A model generated the notes under the pieces. It saw only the letters and a list, made by a program, of their open reading frames with translations. It was not told where the DNA came from and made no database searches. From the NCBI GenBank assembly GCA_964007475.1, contig OZ023274.1:104827372-104891371 (forward strand): DNA of 64,000 nt, read 5' to 3'. Below, in pieces: positions 38,511 through 47,285 of this stretch. The stretch's first letter is position 1, and every line of letters starts with the position of its first letter. Both the position numbers and the translations under genes were made by a program. The stretch is from Hybos culiciformis (lineage: Eukaryota; Arthropoda; Insecta; Diptera; Hybotidae).

Positions 38511-39123
38511 GTCTAAGAGCTCGCAACGTTTTTGGCACGTGATTTTAGCAAGGCTCATTTTTTAATATATTGTTAAATGCTACGGTGCAGAACCCATAAG
38601 GGTAGTCTGGCTGTCGGATGACGTTGCGTTTATCCGTGGGAGCAGATCCAGGTAGGTCAAAGAAAAAATGCAAAATTACGTGATAATAGCACGATTTCTA
38701 GTTATGTCACTTGTTTGTGCTTATTATATGAAATGTTAATGCATCATTGCCAGACGGCTTCGGAGTTGTTAAGACCGTGCCAGACCTTGATTTATAACAA
38801 AAAAAAACTTCAATTTCACGTCATTTTAGCAAGGCTGAAATTTTTATATGTTATAGATTGGATCTTATATATACTACATCCAATTTGCCAGACGGAAATA
38901 CCGTTGCTAAATGGATGCCAGACCTATGTCATTTAAAAGCAATTTGTTTTTTTCATGTAATTTTGCATTTTTTTTACCTACTTGGTTCTGCTCCCACGGG
39001 TAAACGCAACGTCGTCTGACAGCCAGACTACCTTTATGCGTCCTGCACCGTAGCATGGAACATTATATTAAAAAATGAGTCTTGCTAAAATCACGTGATT
39101 TCTTACGTTGCGAGCTCTTGGAC
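38511..39123. mobile_element. Foldback element with about 180-bp terminal inverted repeats, TA-flanked
   Basis: The left arm (38511 to about 38686) and right arm (about 38944-39123) are reverse complements with few mismatches; landmarks are AAGAGCTCGCAACG, CACGTGATTTTAGCAAG, TGCTACGGTGCAG and GTAGTCTGGCTGTC. The element is flanked by TA on both sides, which fits the Tc1/mariner target. The centre has a 40-bp direct repeat beginning TGCCAGACGG and ending TGCCAGACC (from 38748 and from 38886). There is no transposase. Confidence 0.8.
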
Positions 39124-39239
39124 TAACATATAACTTATCCTTAGAGTAGGTTCAAATGTGTTATAGCAAAATACTCAGTATAATTAAACTCAGTATAAAA
39201 CGTTTAGGTTAATTTTTTTATTTAAGTTTAATTTTAGGG

Positions 39240-41312
39240 ATTTTAATTAAAAATTTCATCAAAAATAGATTTAATAGGTTTTTTTTTGCATTTGTCATCA
39301 AGAGTTAATGATAAGGAATAAAATAAAATAAGTTTGGCGATAATCTTTTTAAAAACGTCAAGGACAGCAAACAATTCTGGACCAAAATCAAAGAATTTGG
39401 TGTCGTTCAAAAATCGTATAATAATGTTGGTTCGCATGATTTCACTGCTGACCAACTTAACACTCGGTTTGCTCAAATTCAAAATAGTGGTTTTTCATCA
39501 AGATTTGATCAACAATTGCCAGAGGTTGAAAATCCTTTCAATTTTCACGAGATAACAATGGACGAATTATCCTCAGCTTTTAGAAGAATTTCCTCCAATG
39601 CAGTTGGCTTGGATGGAATAAGTATCAGATTTCTGAAGGAAATATTCTCTTTAATACCGCAGCATATCCTTTTTTTTCTAAATTCCATATTTGTCTCTTC
39701 TCATTTTCCTGCAGGATGGAAAGCTGCAAAAGTAATCCCTATTAAAAAATCTGCTACAGATTTTCGCCCTATTTCTATTCTTCCCGCTTTTTCTAAAATT
39801 TTTGAAATTATAGCTAAAGACCAAATCCTTAAACATATCGATGAACACTCGCTCCTGTCTAAGTACCAATCAGGATTTAGGAAAAACCATAGTACTACTA
39901 CTACAATTCTAGATATCACTGAACACATTCGTAGAGGTATTGATAGAAGATTGGTAACAGTCCTCCTTATGCTGGACTTTAGTAAGGCCTTTGATAGAAT
40001 TAATCATGCGATTCTCTGTGCGAAGTTGAAAAGTAAATTCGGTTTTTCTGCTAGGGCTACCAACTTATGTTTTTCTATTATGCACAACAGGGTGCAGCGA
40101 GTTTTTCTTGATGGCAAACTTTCTGATGTTGTCGAGCTAGAGAAGGGTATTGCTCAGGGCACCATTTTAGGACCACTATTTTTCTCCCTCTTCATAAATG
40201 ATTTACCTGAAGTGGTCCCTGATAATATTTTACATATGTTTGCGGACGATGTTCAACTACTCCACTCTTTTGATTTGGATTCACAAAATATTGGTATTGA
40301 CACCATTAATCTTTTTTTATCTAAAATAAATACTTGGGCCAGTAATAATGATTTTGTATTAAATAATTCTAAAACGCAGGCTATTGCTTTTTTCAACAGA
40401 AATATCGATCATTTGCTAGACCCAATTAAACTTTGTGGGTCTCAAATTGCACTATCGGCTAAGGTTAAAAGCCTTGGCATTATTCTTGACAGAACACTCC
40501 ATTTTGATGACCACATCAGCATGATAACCTCCAAAGTGTCTCAAAAACTCAGATGTCTGTTTAGTGCTAAAATATTCCTGTCAAAGGAGGTAAAGGCTAG
40601 ATTGGTGAAGAGTATTATCATGCCCCACTTTTGTTATGGCTGTGAAATTTTCTCCTCTGCTACCGAAACATCTCTAAGACGACTAAAAGTTTGTTTTAAT
40701 AGAGCAATTAGATATGTTTTTTCGCTTAAGCCTAGATCGCACGTTTCCCATTTCGTAAAGGAATTTATTGATTCAAACTTCAGTGATTATCTTTTAATAA
40801 GATCTATGCTTTTGTATTTTAAAATAAGACAATCTAATCAACCAATATATATAGCTGAAAGATTTCAATCACTTCGGTCCACCAGATCAATCAATCTATT
40901 AATTCCACTTCAAAGAACTGCTTATATGAGTAAGAGCTTCACCGCCAGAGTATCTCTTACTTGGAATTCTTTACCTTCAACTTTAAAAAATTCAGAAAGC
41001 TTTCATCAATTTAAAAGTAATATTACCACTTATTTCAATAGTTTAAATTAAATTCTTATTCATTTGCGTTTTAGTGACCCCGAACCTTATTTCCGGTTTT
41101 AATTATTTTATTTATTAACGTTTATATGTGGGTGTTGTTTCTTAAGGCAAATTTTTATTTTTTAGTTTTAATTTGTAGGATTAGTTTTAGTAACATATGA
41201 GCATAATTGTATAATAACCTTTTTATAAACTACTACTCAATTGTAATAAGCTTTAAAGCTTGAATTGTGAATTAAAGAATTTTTTAAATAAAATAAAATA
41301 AATAAATAAAGA
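39240..41312 (+). mobile_element. 5'-truncated non-LTR retrotransposon (CR1/Jockey-group-like LINE)
   Basis: It holds a reverse transcriptase ORF (39327-41051), a short 3' UTR and a terminal A-rich AAATAAAATAAATAAATAAA tail. No endonuclease domain lies upstream, and the frame is closed by a TAA at 39324, so the copy is 5'-truncated; the exact left border is uncertain. It lies between two foldback DNA elements. Confidence 0.8.
39327..41051 (+). CDS. LINE reverse transcriptase, 5'-truncated ORF2
   Basis: About 574 codons remain open without a stop or frameshift; there is no start ATG because the 5' part is missing. Reverse transcriptase blocks in order: FRPISILPAFSKIFE, SGFRKNHSTTTTILD, motif A LMLDFSKAFDRINH, GIAQGTILGPLFFSLFINDL, and motif C FADDVQLL with both catalytic aspartates. 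The carboxyl end has the thumb-like domain and a WNSLPSTLKNSESFHQFK block typical of CR1/Jockey-group elements. The element encodes the enzyme that copies its own RNA at a nicked target; this copy should not be able to nick DNA. Clade assignment needs a phylogeny. Confidence 0.88.
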   Translation, partial: NKFGDNLFKNVKDSKQFWTKIKEFGVVQKSYNNVGSHDFTADQLNTRFAQIQNSGFSSRFDQQLPEVENPFNFHEITMDELSSAFRRISSNAVGLDGISIRFLKEIFSLIPQHILFFLNSIFVSSHFPAGWKAAKVIPIKKSATDFRPISILPAFSKIFEIIAKDQILKHIDEHSLLSKYQSGFRKNHSTTTTILDITEHIRRGIDRRLVTVLLMLDFSKAFDRINHAILCAKLKSKFGFSARATNLCFSIMHNRVQRVFLDGKLSDVVELEKGIAQGTILGPLFFSLFINDLPEVVPDNILHMFADDVQLLHSFDLDSQNIGIDTINLFLSKINTWASNNDFVLNNSKTQAIAFFNRNIDHLLDPIKLCGSQIALSAKVKSLGIILDRTLHFDDHISMITSKVSQKLRCLFSAKIFLSKEVKARLVKSIIMPHFCYGCEIFSSATETSLRRLKVCFNRAIRYVFSLKPRSHVSHFVKEFIDSNFSDYLLIRSMLLYFKIRQSNQPIYIAERFQSLRSTRSINLLIPLQRTAYMSKSFTARVSLTWNSLPSTLKNSESFHQFKSNITTYFNSLN

Positions 41313-41326
41313 TTATTATAAATATA

Positions 41327-41892
41327 CACTAGGTAGAAAAAGTCTGCGTACAGGCTCGTTTTCTTATTTTTTGTTCGACATGTTCCCAGTTTTTGATGTC
41401 ATTTAAAAGAACTCGATAAAAAAAGTTTTTTTGTGAAAAAAATTTTTTCTTTCAAAATTAAAATTTTGAGAAATCTCAATTTTTCGAAAAGTCTGCGTAC
41501 AGCCGTTTTTAATGCGGCGTCACAGAAATTAACTAGTAATGTCATTTGAAAGGCAATTTAATGTAGATAATTTTACACCATATAATTTTATGCCTACGAT
41601 AAGGGAAAGTGTCAAAAATTGTCTTTGAAAGTCATAGAAATAGCTTAGAACCGCTGGAAAATAGGTTAGAACCGCTTGTCTTTCAAATGACATTACTAGT
41701 TAATTTCTGAGACGCGGCCTTAAAAACCGCTGTACGCAGACTTTTCCAAAAATTGAGATTTCTCAAAATTTAAATTTTGAAAAAAAAAATTTTTTTCACA
41801 AAAAACTTTTTTTATAGAGACATCAAAAACTGGGAAGATGTCGAACAAAAAATAAGAAAACGAGCCCGTACGCAGACTTTTTCTACCTAGTG
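41327..41892. mobile_element. Foldback element with about 220-bp inverted repeats, TA-flanked
   Basis: Left arm 41327-41553 and right arm 41679-41892 are near-perfect inverted repeats, starting CACTAGGTAGAAAAAGTCTG and including CTGCGTACAG twice per arm. TA dinucleotides flank both ends, as for Tc1/mariner insertions. The loop of about 125 bp has no ORF. It sits immediately after the LINE tail. Confidence 0.8.
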
Positions 41893-42064
41893 TATATGTA
41901 TAAAAATATTTATATATTTATATATATATAAGAAAACTAAGATTTAAAACTTTTCGCAATTTTTGAGTAAGATACTTGGCTTTATGTAAATATATATATT
42001 TTTATTAAATACTCTCGTTTTGACATAAATATAAAAATTAAATTCCTAAAATTTATATTCTTAT

Positions 42065-42107
42065 TGCTTGCTGGCTTGTTGCTTGCTGGCTTGTTGCTGG
42101 CTTGTCA
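42065..42107. repeat. Short GCTTGCTG/GCTTGTTG tandem repeat
   Basis: Alternating GCTTGCTG and GCTTGTTG units just downstream of the stop codon of the minus-strand SAMD3-like gene, in its presumed 3' UTR. It is GC-richer than its surroundings. Confidence 0.7.
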
Positions 42108-42116
42108 TTATTTCTT

Positions 42117-43919
42117 TTATAAATTTTCCAATTCTTCAATCATAATATATAATTTAGATGATTTATTTTTAGCATTTTCATTCATTTTATAAAAATAATA
42201 TTCAATAAATGTCCACAATTGTGCACACGCAATTGGATATTTAATATTAAATAAATGGCATATTTTAAAGCAGGCATCGACAGCGTGCAAAAAATTATCA
42301 AAACTTAATTTAACACCATCTAAATATAAATAGAATTTTTTAAATTTATTATTAAAATAATTGTAATTATTTTCGGGATAGTCGGCAGCTATAGCAATTA
42401 TTAATGGACCAATTGTTTCGGCACCATTATACATTGAAATTAATTCATTTTCAATATCTTCTAAATTACTGCCAACATATAAAAATGAATCCTGGGAATC
42501 TTTAATTGTAAATTTAATTTTGATATTTTTGCCATTCTGATCTTTTTTAACAATTTGTTGGGTCGGCACAAAATAACCATGCAAACACCATAACAATTTA
42601 ACAGCCGAACTAACTTCATCTGGATTAACCTTTTGAATACCATCTAACATTGTTTTAACAATTTTATTTCGAATACGACATTCTTTTTGCAAAAATGAAC
42701 GGATTTTTTTAAAATTCTCTGACCAATCAATTAAAATACCCGAAGTATTCGGAAACATTATAGAAAAATCTAAAGAAATCAGTCTATAACCATAATATCT
42801 TTCATATTCTGGCCATGTTTCGAATATTTCTGTTGTCGACGGCATATTACGAATTACATTTAGTCTATATTTAACACACTTCGTCCAGTATTTCTCAAAT
42901 TGTTCAGTTGTTAGATTTTCATTCCTCAATTTTTTAACATAATAACCAGCATTGAATTCAGTTGTAAATACTTTCATTGGTTTTGAATTCGTTTCATTTG
43001 CCGACAAATTCGAGCTTGATTTTCGAATTTTAATATAACGTTTCATATTACCAAATTTAACATAGATCTTGCCGCGATTACCCAAACGATAATATTCTAA
43101 TTTCTCGGTGGGAAAACGTTCCAATATTTCCATTTCCAGCCGATGGCTATCCGACAGTGTCATATGAATATTATTTTTTTTATAATAACAAGCGATGGCA
43201 CGAATTAATGCACTACGCTGATCATCTTCGAAATGAATTTTCTTCGCACCGGTTTTGGCAAATTCCAATTCTTGATAATTTTCATTTAAAATATCCGCTA
43301 AACTTATAAATTTAATATGATTTGGTTGTTGCTGCTGCTCCGGCTGCTGCTGCTCCTGCTGTTGGACCAATGGAATATCAGTGGATTGTGATGTCTGGGA
43401 TATTGTTGATTCGTATTCGGATGACGGTGACAGCACCTCAAAATCATCTATAATTTGTTCTTCCTCTTTAATTTGCTCTGTGGTTAGCAAGGTTGTTGGC
43501 GTTGTTGATTCGATTGAATTATTCGTTGTTGTAAAATATCGCTGCTGGGTATATGGTGTGTAACGATTTGATTTATCACTAGTTTGAATTTTTAAATTAC
43601 CAATCCATTTAACTGATGATTGTTGTGTTGCTGATTCTTCGGTTTCCAGATTGCTGTTGTCAGCATTATTACAGTGTTGCATTTGAGCATTTGAGAAATT
43701 ATTTTTTTGCCAATTTTCAACTTGGTATTCGAAGAGGATTTGATCACCCATCTTGAGTTCTGCAACCAATTTTCGGATATGATCTAATTTCATGATTTTT
43801 AATATATCTATTGTGATTTTTTCGTCTAGTAATAGGTCCAGCAAATGTTCCAATTCCCATTTGCTAAGAAGTTCTTTCAACTCGGCGTCGTTAGCCAATG
43901 ATTCTGAACCGCCAGACAT
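42117..43919 (-). CDS. SAMD3-like protein, single exon, function unknown
   Basis: A 600-residue intronless ORF from ATG to TAA. Residues about 1-72 resemble a SAM domain (LSKWELEHLLDLLLDEKIT... LDHIRKLVAELKMGDQ). Residues 85-200 are low-complexity Ser/Thr/Gln with glutamine runs. Residues 225-395 carry two blocks shared with the SAMD3-like family of animal genomes: EDDQRSALIRAIACYYKKNN, with ERFPTEKLEYY, and a later CVKYRLNVIRNMPSTTEIFE block followed by WPEYERYYG and LDFSIMFP. The remaining 200 residues are helical and contain a hydrophobic GPLIIAIAADYPENN segment. Such proteins are often multicopy and poorly understood, and lack of introns suggests retroposition or a mobile-element link; that is inference. 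Family recognition is from memory of sequence pattern, not a search. A Mutator-like element ends 225 bp upstream of its ATG. Confidence 0.7.
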   Translation of the reverse strand: MSGGSESLANDAELKELLSKWELEHLLDLLLDEKITIDILKIMKLDHIRKLVAELKMGDQILFEYQVENWQKNNFSNAQMQHCNNADNSNLETEESATQQSSVKWIGNLKIQTSDKSNRYTPYTQQRYFTTTNNSIESTTPTTLLTTEQIKEEEQIIDDFEVLSPSSEYESTISQTSQSTDIPLVQQQEQQQPEQQQQPNHIKFISLADILNENYQELEFAKTGAKKIHFEDDQRSALIRAIACYYKKNNIHMTLSDSHRLEMEILERFPTEKLEYYRLGNRGKIYVKFGNMKRYIKIRKSSSNLSANETNSKPMKVFTTEFNAGYYVKKLRNENLTTEQFEKYWTKCVKYRLNVIRNMPSTTEIFETWPEYERYYGYRLISLDFSIMFPNTSGILIDWSENFKKIRSFLQKECRIRNKIVKTMLDGIQKVNPDEVSSAVKLLWCLHGYFVPTQQIVKKDQNGKNIKIKFTIKDSQDSFLYVGSNLEDIENELISMYNGAETIGPLIIAIAADYPENNYNYFNNKFKKFYLYLDGVKLSFDNFLHAVDACFKICHLFNIKYPIACAQLWTFIEYYFYKMNENAKNKSSKLYIMIEELENL

Positions 43920-44151
43920 AATATTGTTGGAACCTAGTTTTGTGTTTTTTTTTTTTTGGGAATCTAATAATTCAAAGATTATGGCAGGATTCCAAAATTC
44001 TGATAAAAAATAAATTCATTAAAATAATTAAATTTAAATTAAATTAATTAAATAGTTTTATTTTATTTTCATTTATTTATTTTTTTTTTTCACTAAAAAC
44101 TTGCTAAAAACCGGGAAAAAATTTTAGAAAACAAATAAACAAAAGGGAGCG

Positions 44152-44500
44152 TCTACAGTTACGGCAAACGTAACTCTTTTTTTTTTTTTGAGAGTTACGG
44201 CAACCGTAATCCTGTTCAAAATTGACTAAAGTTACGGCAAACGTAACTCTTTTTTTATTTTTAGAGTTACGGCAACCGTAATCCTGTTGAAAATTGACTA
44301 AAGTTACGGCAAACGTAACTCTTTTTTTATTTTTTGAGTTACGGCAACCGTAATCCTGTTGAAAATTGTTTAAAGTTACGGCAAACGTAACTCTTTTTTT
44401 TTTTTTGAGAGTTACGGCAACCGTAATCCTGTAGAAAATTGTCTAAAGTTACGGCGGACGTAACTTTTTTTTTTTTTTAGTGATTACGGCAAAGTTTTTT
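44152..44500. repeat. Tandem array of about 73-bp units with two palindromes each
   Basis: Five units start near 44155, 44229, 44302, 44374 and 44446. Each has GTTACGGCAAACGTAAC, a T-run, GAGTTACGGCAACCGTAATC and a CTGTTGAAAATTGACTAA spacer. Units differ by a few bases. The array is the left subterminal part of the Mutator-like element; three or four related palindromes form the right side (44955-45112). Confidence 0.85.
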
Positions 44501-44780
44501 TTGAGCATTATGACCTTTTTTTTTAAATAAAAAGTTGTTATGCTGAATGGGGGACGGCCGCCGCCTCCCCCAAACCCCCTAGGGCTTCTTTTTTTTTTTT
44601 TTATTTTGCCTTGGCGCTTCGCGCTTTTAATTCTTTTTTTTGTATTTTTGTATAACTATGTAAGGTTTTACTATTCTTGCATTTTTTGTATGACGATGTA
44701 AGGTTTTTACTTGTCAATAACTTTCACATGTACACATAATTTATATTTTCTATTTTGTACACGTTTATAATTTTAATACT

Positions 44781-44838
44781 GTAGCCGAGAGGTAGAGTGG
44801 TAGAATGAAATGCTAAAGAACGAGGTTCGAATCCCGAA
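44781..44838 (+). other. tRNA-like segment with RNA polymerase III A and B boxes
   Basis: TAGCCGAGAGG (44782-44792) fits the A box and GGTTCGAATCC (44824-44834) is a perfect B box, 31 bp apart. The T-arm stem does not pair properly, so it is not a functional tRNA gene. A long A-rich tail with AAAAAAAG units follows. It may be a tRNA-derived SINE captured by the Mutator-like element. Confidence 0.6.
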
Positions 44839-44854
44839 GAAAGGGTTAAGACAA

Positions 44855-44885
<31 letters not shown>

Positions 44886-45130
44886 AAAAGAAAAAAATAA
44901 AAAAAAATAAAATTAAATAAATTTTTTTTTTTTTTTCGAAAAAAAAAAAATAAAAATTGCCGTAACTTTAAGCATTACCTAAAAGTTACGGTTGCCGTAA
45001 CTTTAAAAAAAAAAAAATAAGTTACGTTAACCGTAACTGTTAAAAAAAAAAATAAGTTACGTTAACCGTAACTGTTAAAAAAAAAAACTAAGTTACGGTT
45101 GCCGTAACTGTAGCCACTCCCTAAACAAAA

Positions 45131-45360
45131 ACAGATTTAACATTGTGAAAATGTCAAAAATGATGATGATGATGATACTGACCAGAGACGACGCCGATCG
45201 CTTTTTTTCGACGGCGACTAGTCGAATTTTGCACTTCGTTGCTGCGGCTGGTCGACTCAAAATTACCTGTTTTGGAGAAACAAATACTGACAACAACATT
45301 ATGTCCATAGCAACTAATTAAATATACATTTTTAGCGAAATATGATTAATTTCTTCATCT
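45131..45360. other. Spacer between the two Mutator-like elements
   Basis: 230 bp of unique sequence with an ATG/ATC microsatellite (45161-45177) and a GC-richer part (45187-45255) with several GTCGAC and CGACGG words, perhaps an old element fragment. No gene. Confidence 0.4.
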
Positions 45361-45369
45361 GAAGTTGCT

Positions 45370-45947
45370 GGCGCAGTGAAATAAGGCCGCGGGAAATAAG
45401 GCCGCGATAGGTTTTTTGTTGCGGTCTTATTTCATTTTGAAAAATGAAATAAGGCCGCGAAAAAATCCTCGCGATCTTATTTCATTTTGAAAAATGAAAT
45501 AAGACCGCATAAAATTCCTCGCGGCCTTATTTCGTTTTGAAAAATGAAATAAGACCGCGACAAAAAAAAAATTAATCGGAGGCTAATTTCATTTTGAAAA
45601 ATGAAATAAGGCCGCGAGGATGTTTTCGCGGCCTTATTTCATTTTGAACAACGAAATAAGGCCGCGTAATCTTGTGAGGTGAGCACAAAGGGCAGGGGGC
45701 AGCAGGGCGGCGGGCGAGCGGAGGTCAGTGGGATTTGCGGCGCTAGCCCTCCGAATAATTGTTTTTTTTTTATCGCGGTCTTATTTCCTTTTTCAAAACG
45801 AAATAAGGCCGCGAGGAATTTTTTGCGGCCTTATTTCGTTTTTCAAAATGAAATAAGGCCGCGAAAAAATCATCGCGGCCTTATTTCATTTTGCAAAATG
45901 AAATAAGACCGCAACAAAAAAACGTCGCGGCCTTATTTCCATCCCCC
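45370..45947. mobile_element. Mutator-like palindrome-array element, 578 bp, 9-bp target duplication
   Basis: Inverted 22-bp ends: GGCGCAGTGAAATAAGGCCG left and GGGGGATGGAAATAAGGCCG from the right, 18 of 22 identical over the full length. The 9-bp direct repeat GAAGTTGCT flanks both ends (45361-45369 and 45948-45956). Nearly the whole element is made of alternating GAAATAAGGCCGCG and its complement CGCGGCCTTATTTC around ATTTTGAAAAAT spacers, at least eight pairs. A GC-rich unique core lies at about 45671-45752. There is no transposase. Confidence 0.75.
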
Positions 45948-46386
45948 GAAGTTGCTCGACGACTGTAAAAAATTCTAATTTTTTTTCGTTATTAATTCAA
46001 AAGTTCAGAAGGCTGATATAATGTTAATTGATTATCGCACAACACAACTTATGCCTTATTTACCTAAAATGATTTTTACAAAATAGAAGGCTCTCGTGAT
46101 TGATTCAGTTCTCATAGTTTTTTATTACTTATATTTTTATCAAATATCAATAAGGTATCAATCATAAGACCATACAACTATGAATATGCAGTTCTATAGT
46201 TTCTGGTGAGGATATATACCCACATACCAAAAGTAACACCGTAAAAATTCCACTAAATATCCGCGGTTTTACGATTCTTCTAAATTTGTCTCAAACATTT
46301 TTTATTTCACGGAAATAGTCATTTTTCCAATTTTTGCTTTTTTATTCTCTTCTTTCTCATTTCTATAATCGTCCGTGAATTGCGTT

Positions 46387-46586
46387 NNNNNNNNNNNNNN
46401 NNNNNNNNNNNNNNNNNNNNNNNNNNNNNNNNNNNNNNNNNNNNNNNNNNNNNNNNNNNNNNNNNNNNNNNNNNNNNNNNNNNNNNNNNNNNNNNNNNNN
46501 NNNNNNNNNNNNNNNNNNNNNNNNNNNNNNNNNNNNNNNNNNNNNNNNNNNNNNNNNNNNNNNNNNNNNNNNNNNNNNNNNNNNNN
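46387..46586. other. Assembly gap (200 N)
   Basis: A run of exactly 200 N, likely a placeholder gap. It lies in the repeat-rich cluster, so the true sequence is probably repetitive and its size unknown. Confidence 0.99.
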
Positions 46587-46744
46587 ATAATACACCATTG
46601 TAAGTACATATTATGGTTATACACACAGCTAAAGTCACGGAAATATTTATAAGGACTTTTATTTTATATTTATTATTTAGTACTAGTAGGACCACTAATT
46701 CAACTTTTTTTGTTTTTATACATTTTTGTTTTTTTGTTTTAAAT

Positions 46745-46932
46745 GGAAAATGTTGCAGACAAATGTAGCAGAGAAATGTTGTAACAAAATGTTGTAGGAA
46801 AATGTTGCAGAGAAATGTTGTAACAAAATGTTGCAGGAAAATGTTGCAGAGAAATGTTGCAGCAAAATGTTGCAGGAAAATGTTGCTGGAAAATGTTGCA
46901 GAGAAATGTTGCAGACAAATGTTGCAGACAAA
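46745..46932. repeat. 13-bp minisatellite (AAATGTTGCAGAG)
   Basis: About fourteen tandem 13-bp units, mostly AAATGTTGCAGAG, AAATGTTGTAACA and AAATGTTGCAGGA variants. The array runs directly into a retroelement-like coding fragment. Because the unit is not a multiple of three and has no stop, several frames stay open through it. Confidence 0.9.
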
Positions 46933-46935
46933 TAA

Positions 46936-47058
46936 ATCTCCTCCAAGGCATATATTTATTTCAAGATTAACGCCTGACACTACCTCCGACGATGTTATCA
47001 GTTACATAAGAGGTAAATCTACCCTTAGCGCTGACAGCATCAAATGTGTCAAAATAGG
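46936..47058 (+). pseudogene. Retrotransposon ORF1-like coding fragment
   Basis: About 40 codons read PRHIFISRLTPDTTSDDVIS followed by YIRGKSTLSADSIKCVKI. The IFISRLTPDTTSDDV pattern is common in ORF1 proteins of insect LINEs. Nothing else of the element is visible; the downstream sequence changes to an unrelated GC-rich repeat. It is a remnant. Confidence 0.55.
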
Positions 47059-47285
47059 CGGTGGCCGTCCCCCGTTCCCCGAAACACTTTTTCCACATAA
47101 AATAGGCCAAATCGGGTAAAAGAGAAAGTTGTCTGCACAAAATGTATGAAAAAGAAATTGTGGATGTAGAGGACCGCTACCGCGTCCCATTCGCTTCGCG
47201 CGAAGCCCTCCAAAAAAATAGGGCAATATTTGCCTTTTCCAAATAAAATAGGGCAATATTTCAGAACAATCGGAGGTATGCGCTT
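47059..47285. repeat. GC-richer repeat-like segment
   Basis: Contains GGCGGTGGCCGTCCCCC, a TTCGCTTCGCGCGAAGCC hairpin and two copies of AAATAGGGCAATATTT. The GCTTCGCGCG and GCCCTCC words recur in the cores of the two Mutator-like elements upstream, suggesting a related core. No gene. Confidence 0.4.

Larger units (their letters stand above)
44145..45121. mobile_element. Mutator-like non-autonomous element, 977 bp, 9-bp target duplication
   Basis: The ends are inverted repeats of about 30 bp (GGGAGCGTCTACAGTTACGG left; GGGAGTGGCTACAGTTACGG from the right). The 9-bp direct repeat TAAACAAAA flanks both ends (44136-44144 and 45122-45130). A 9-bp duplication and G-rich ends fit the Mutator superfamily. 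The interior has a left array of GTTACGGCAAACGTAAC palindromes, a GC-rich stretch (44555-44580), a tRNA-like segment, a long A-rich tract, and a right array of related palindromes. No transposase is present. Confidence 0.75.

Noticed and set aside
44152..44500. Array of palindromic repeats with spacers resembling a CRISPR array
   Set aside because: The host is eukaryotic, the spacers are homologous to each other, and the array is the subterminal part of an element with inverted ends and a 9-bp duplication.
44781..44850. Functional tRNA gene
   Set aside because: A and B boxes are present but the T-arm and acceptor stems do not pair.
45679..45906. 75-aa Gly-rich ORF
   Set aside because: It lies in the GC-rich core and palindromic repeats of the Mutator-like element.
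46302..46980. ORFs of 98-205 aa crossing the assembly gap
   Set aside because: They consist largely of undetermined residues from the 200-N gap; the rest is translated minisatellite.
46802..47119. Cys-rich repeat peptide gene
   Set aside because: The Cys-Cys pattern comes from translating a 13-bp minisatellite that is open in several frames; only the last 40 codons look like a retroelement fragment.
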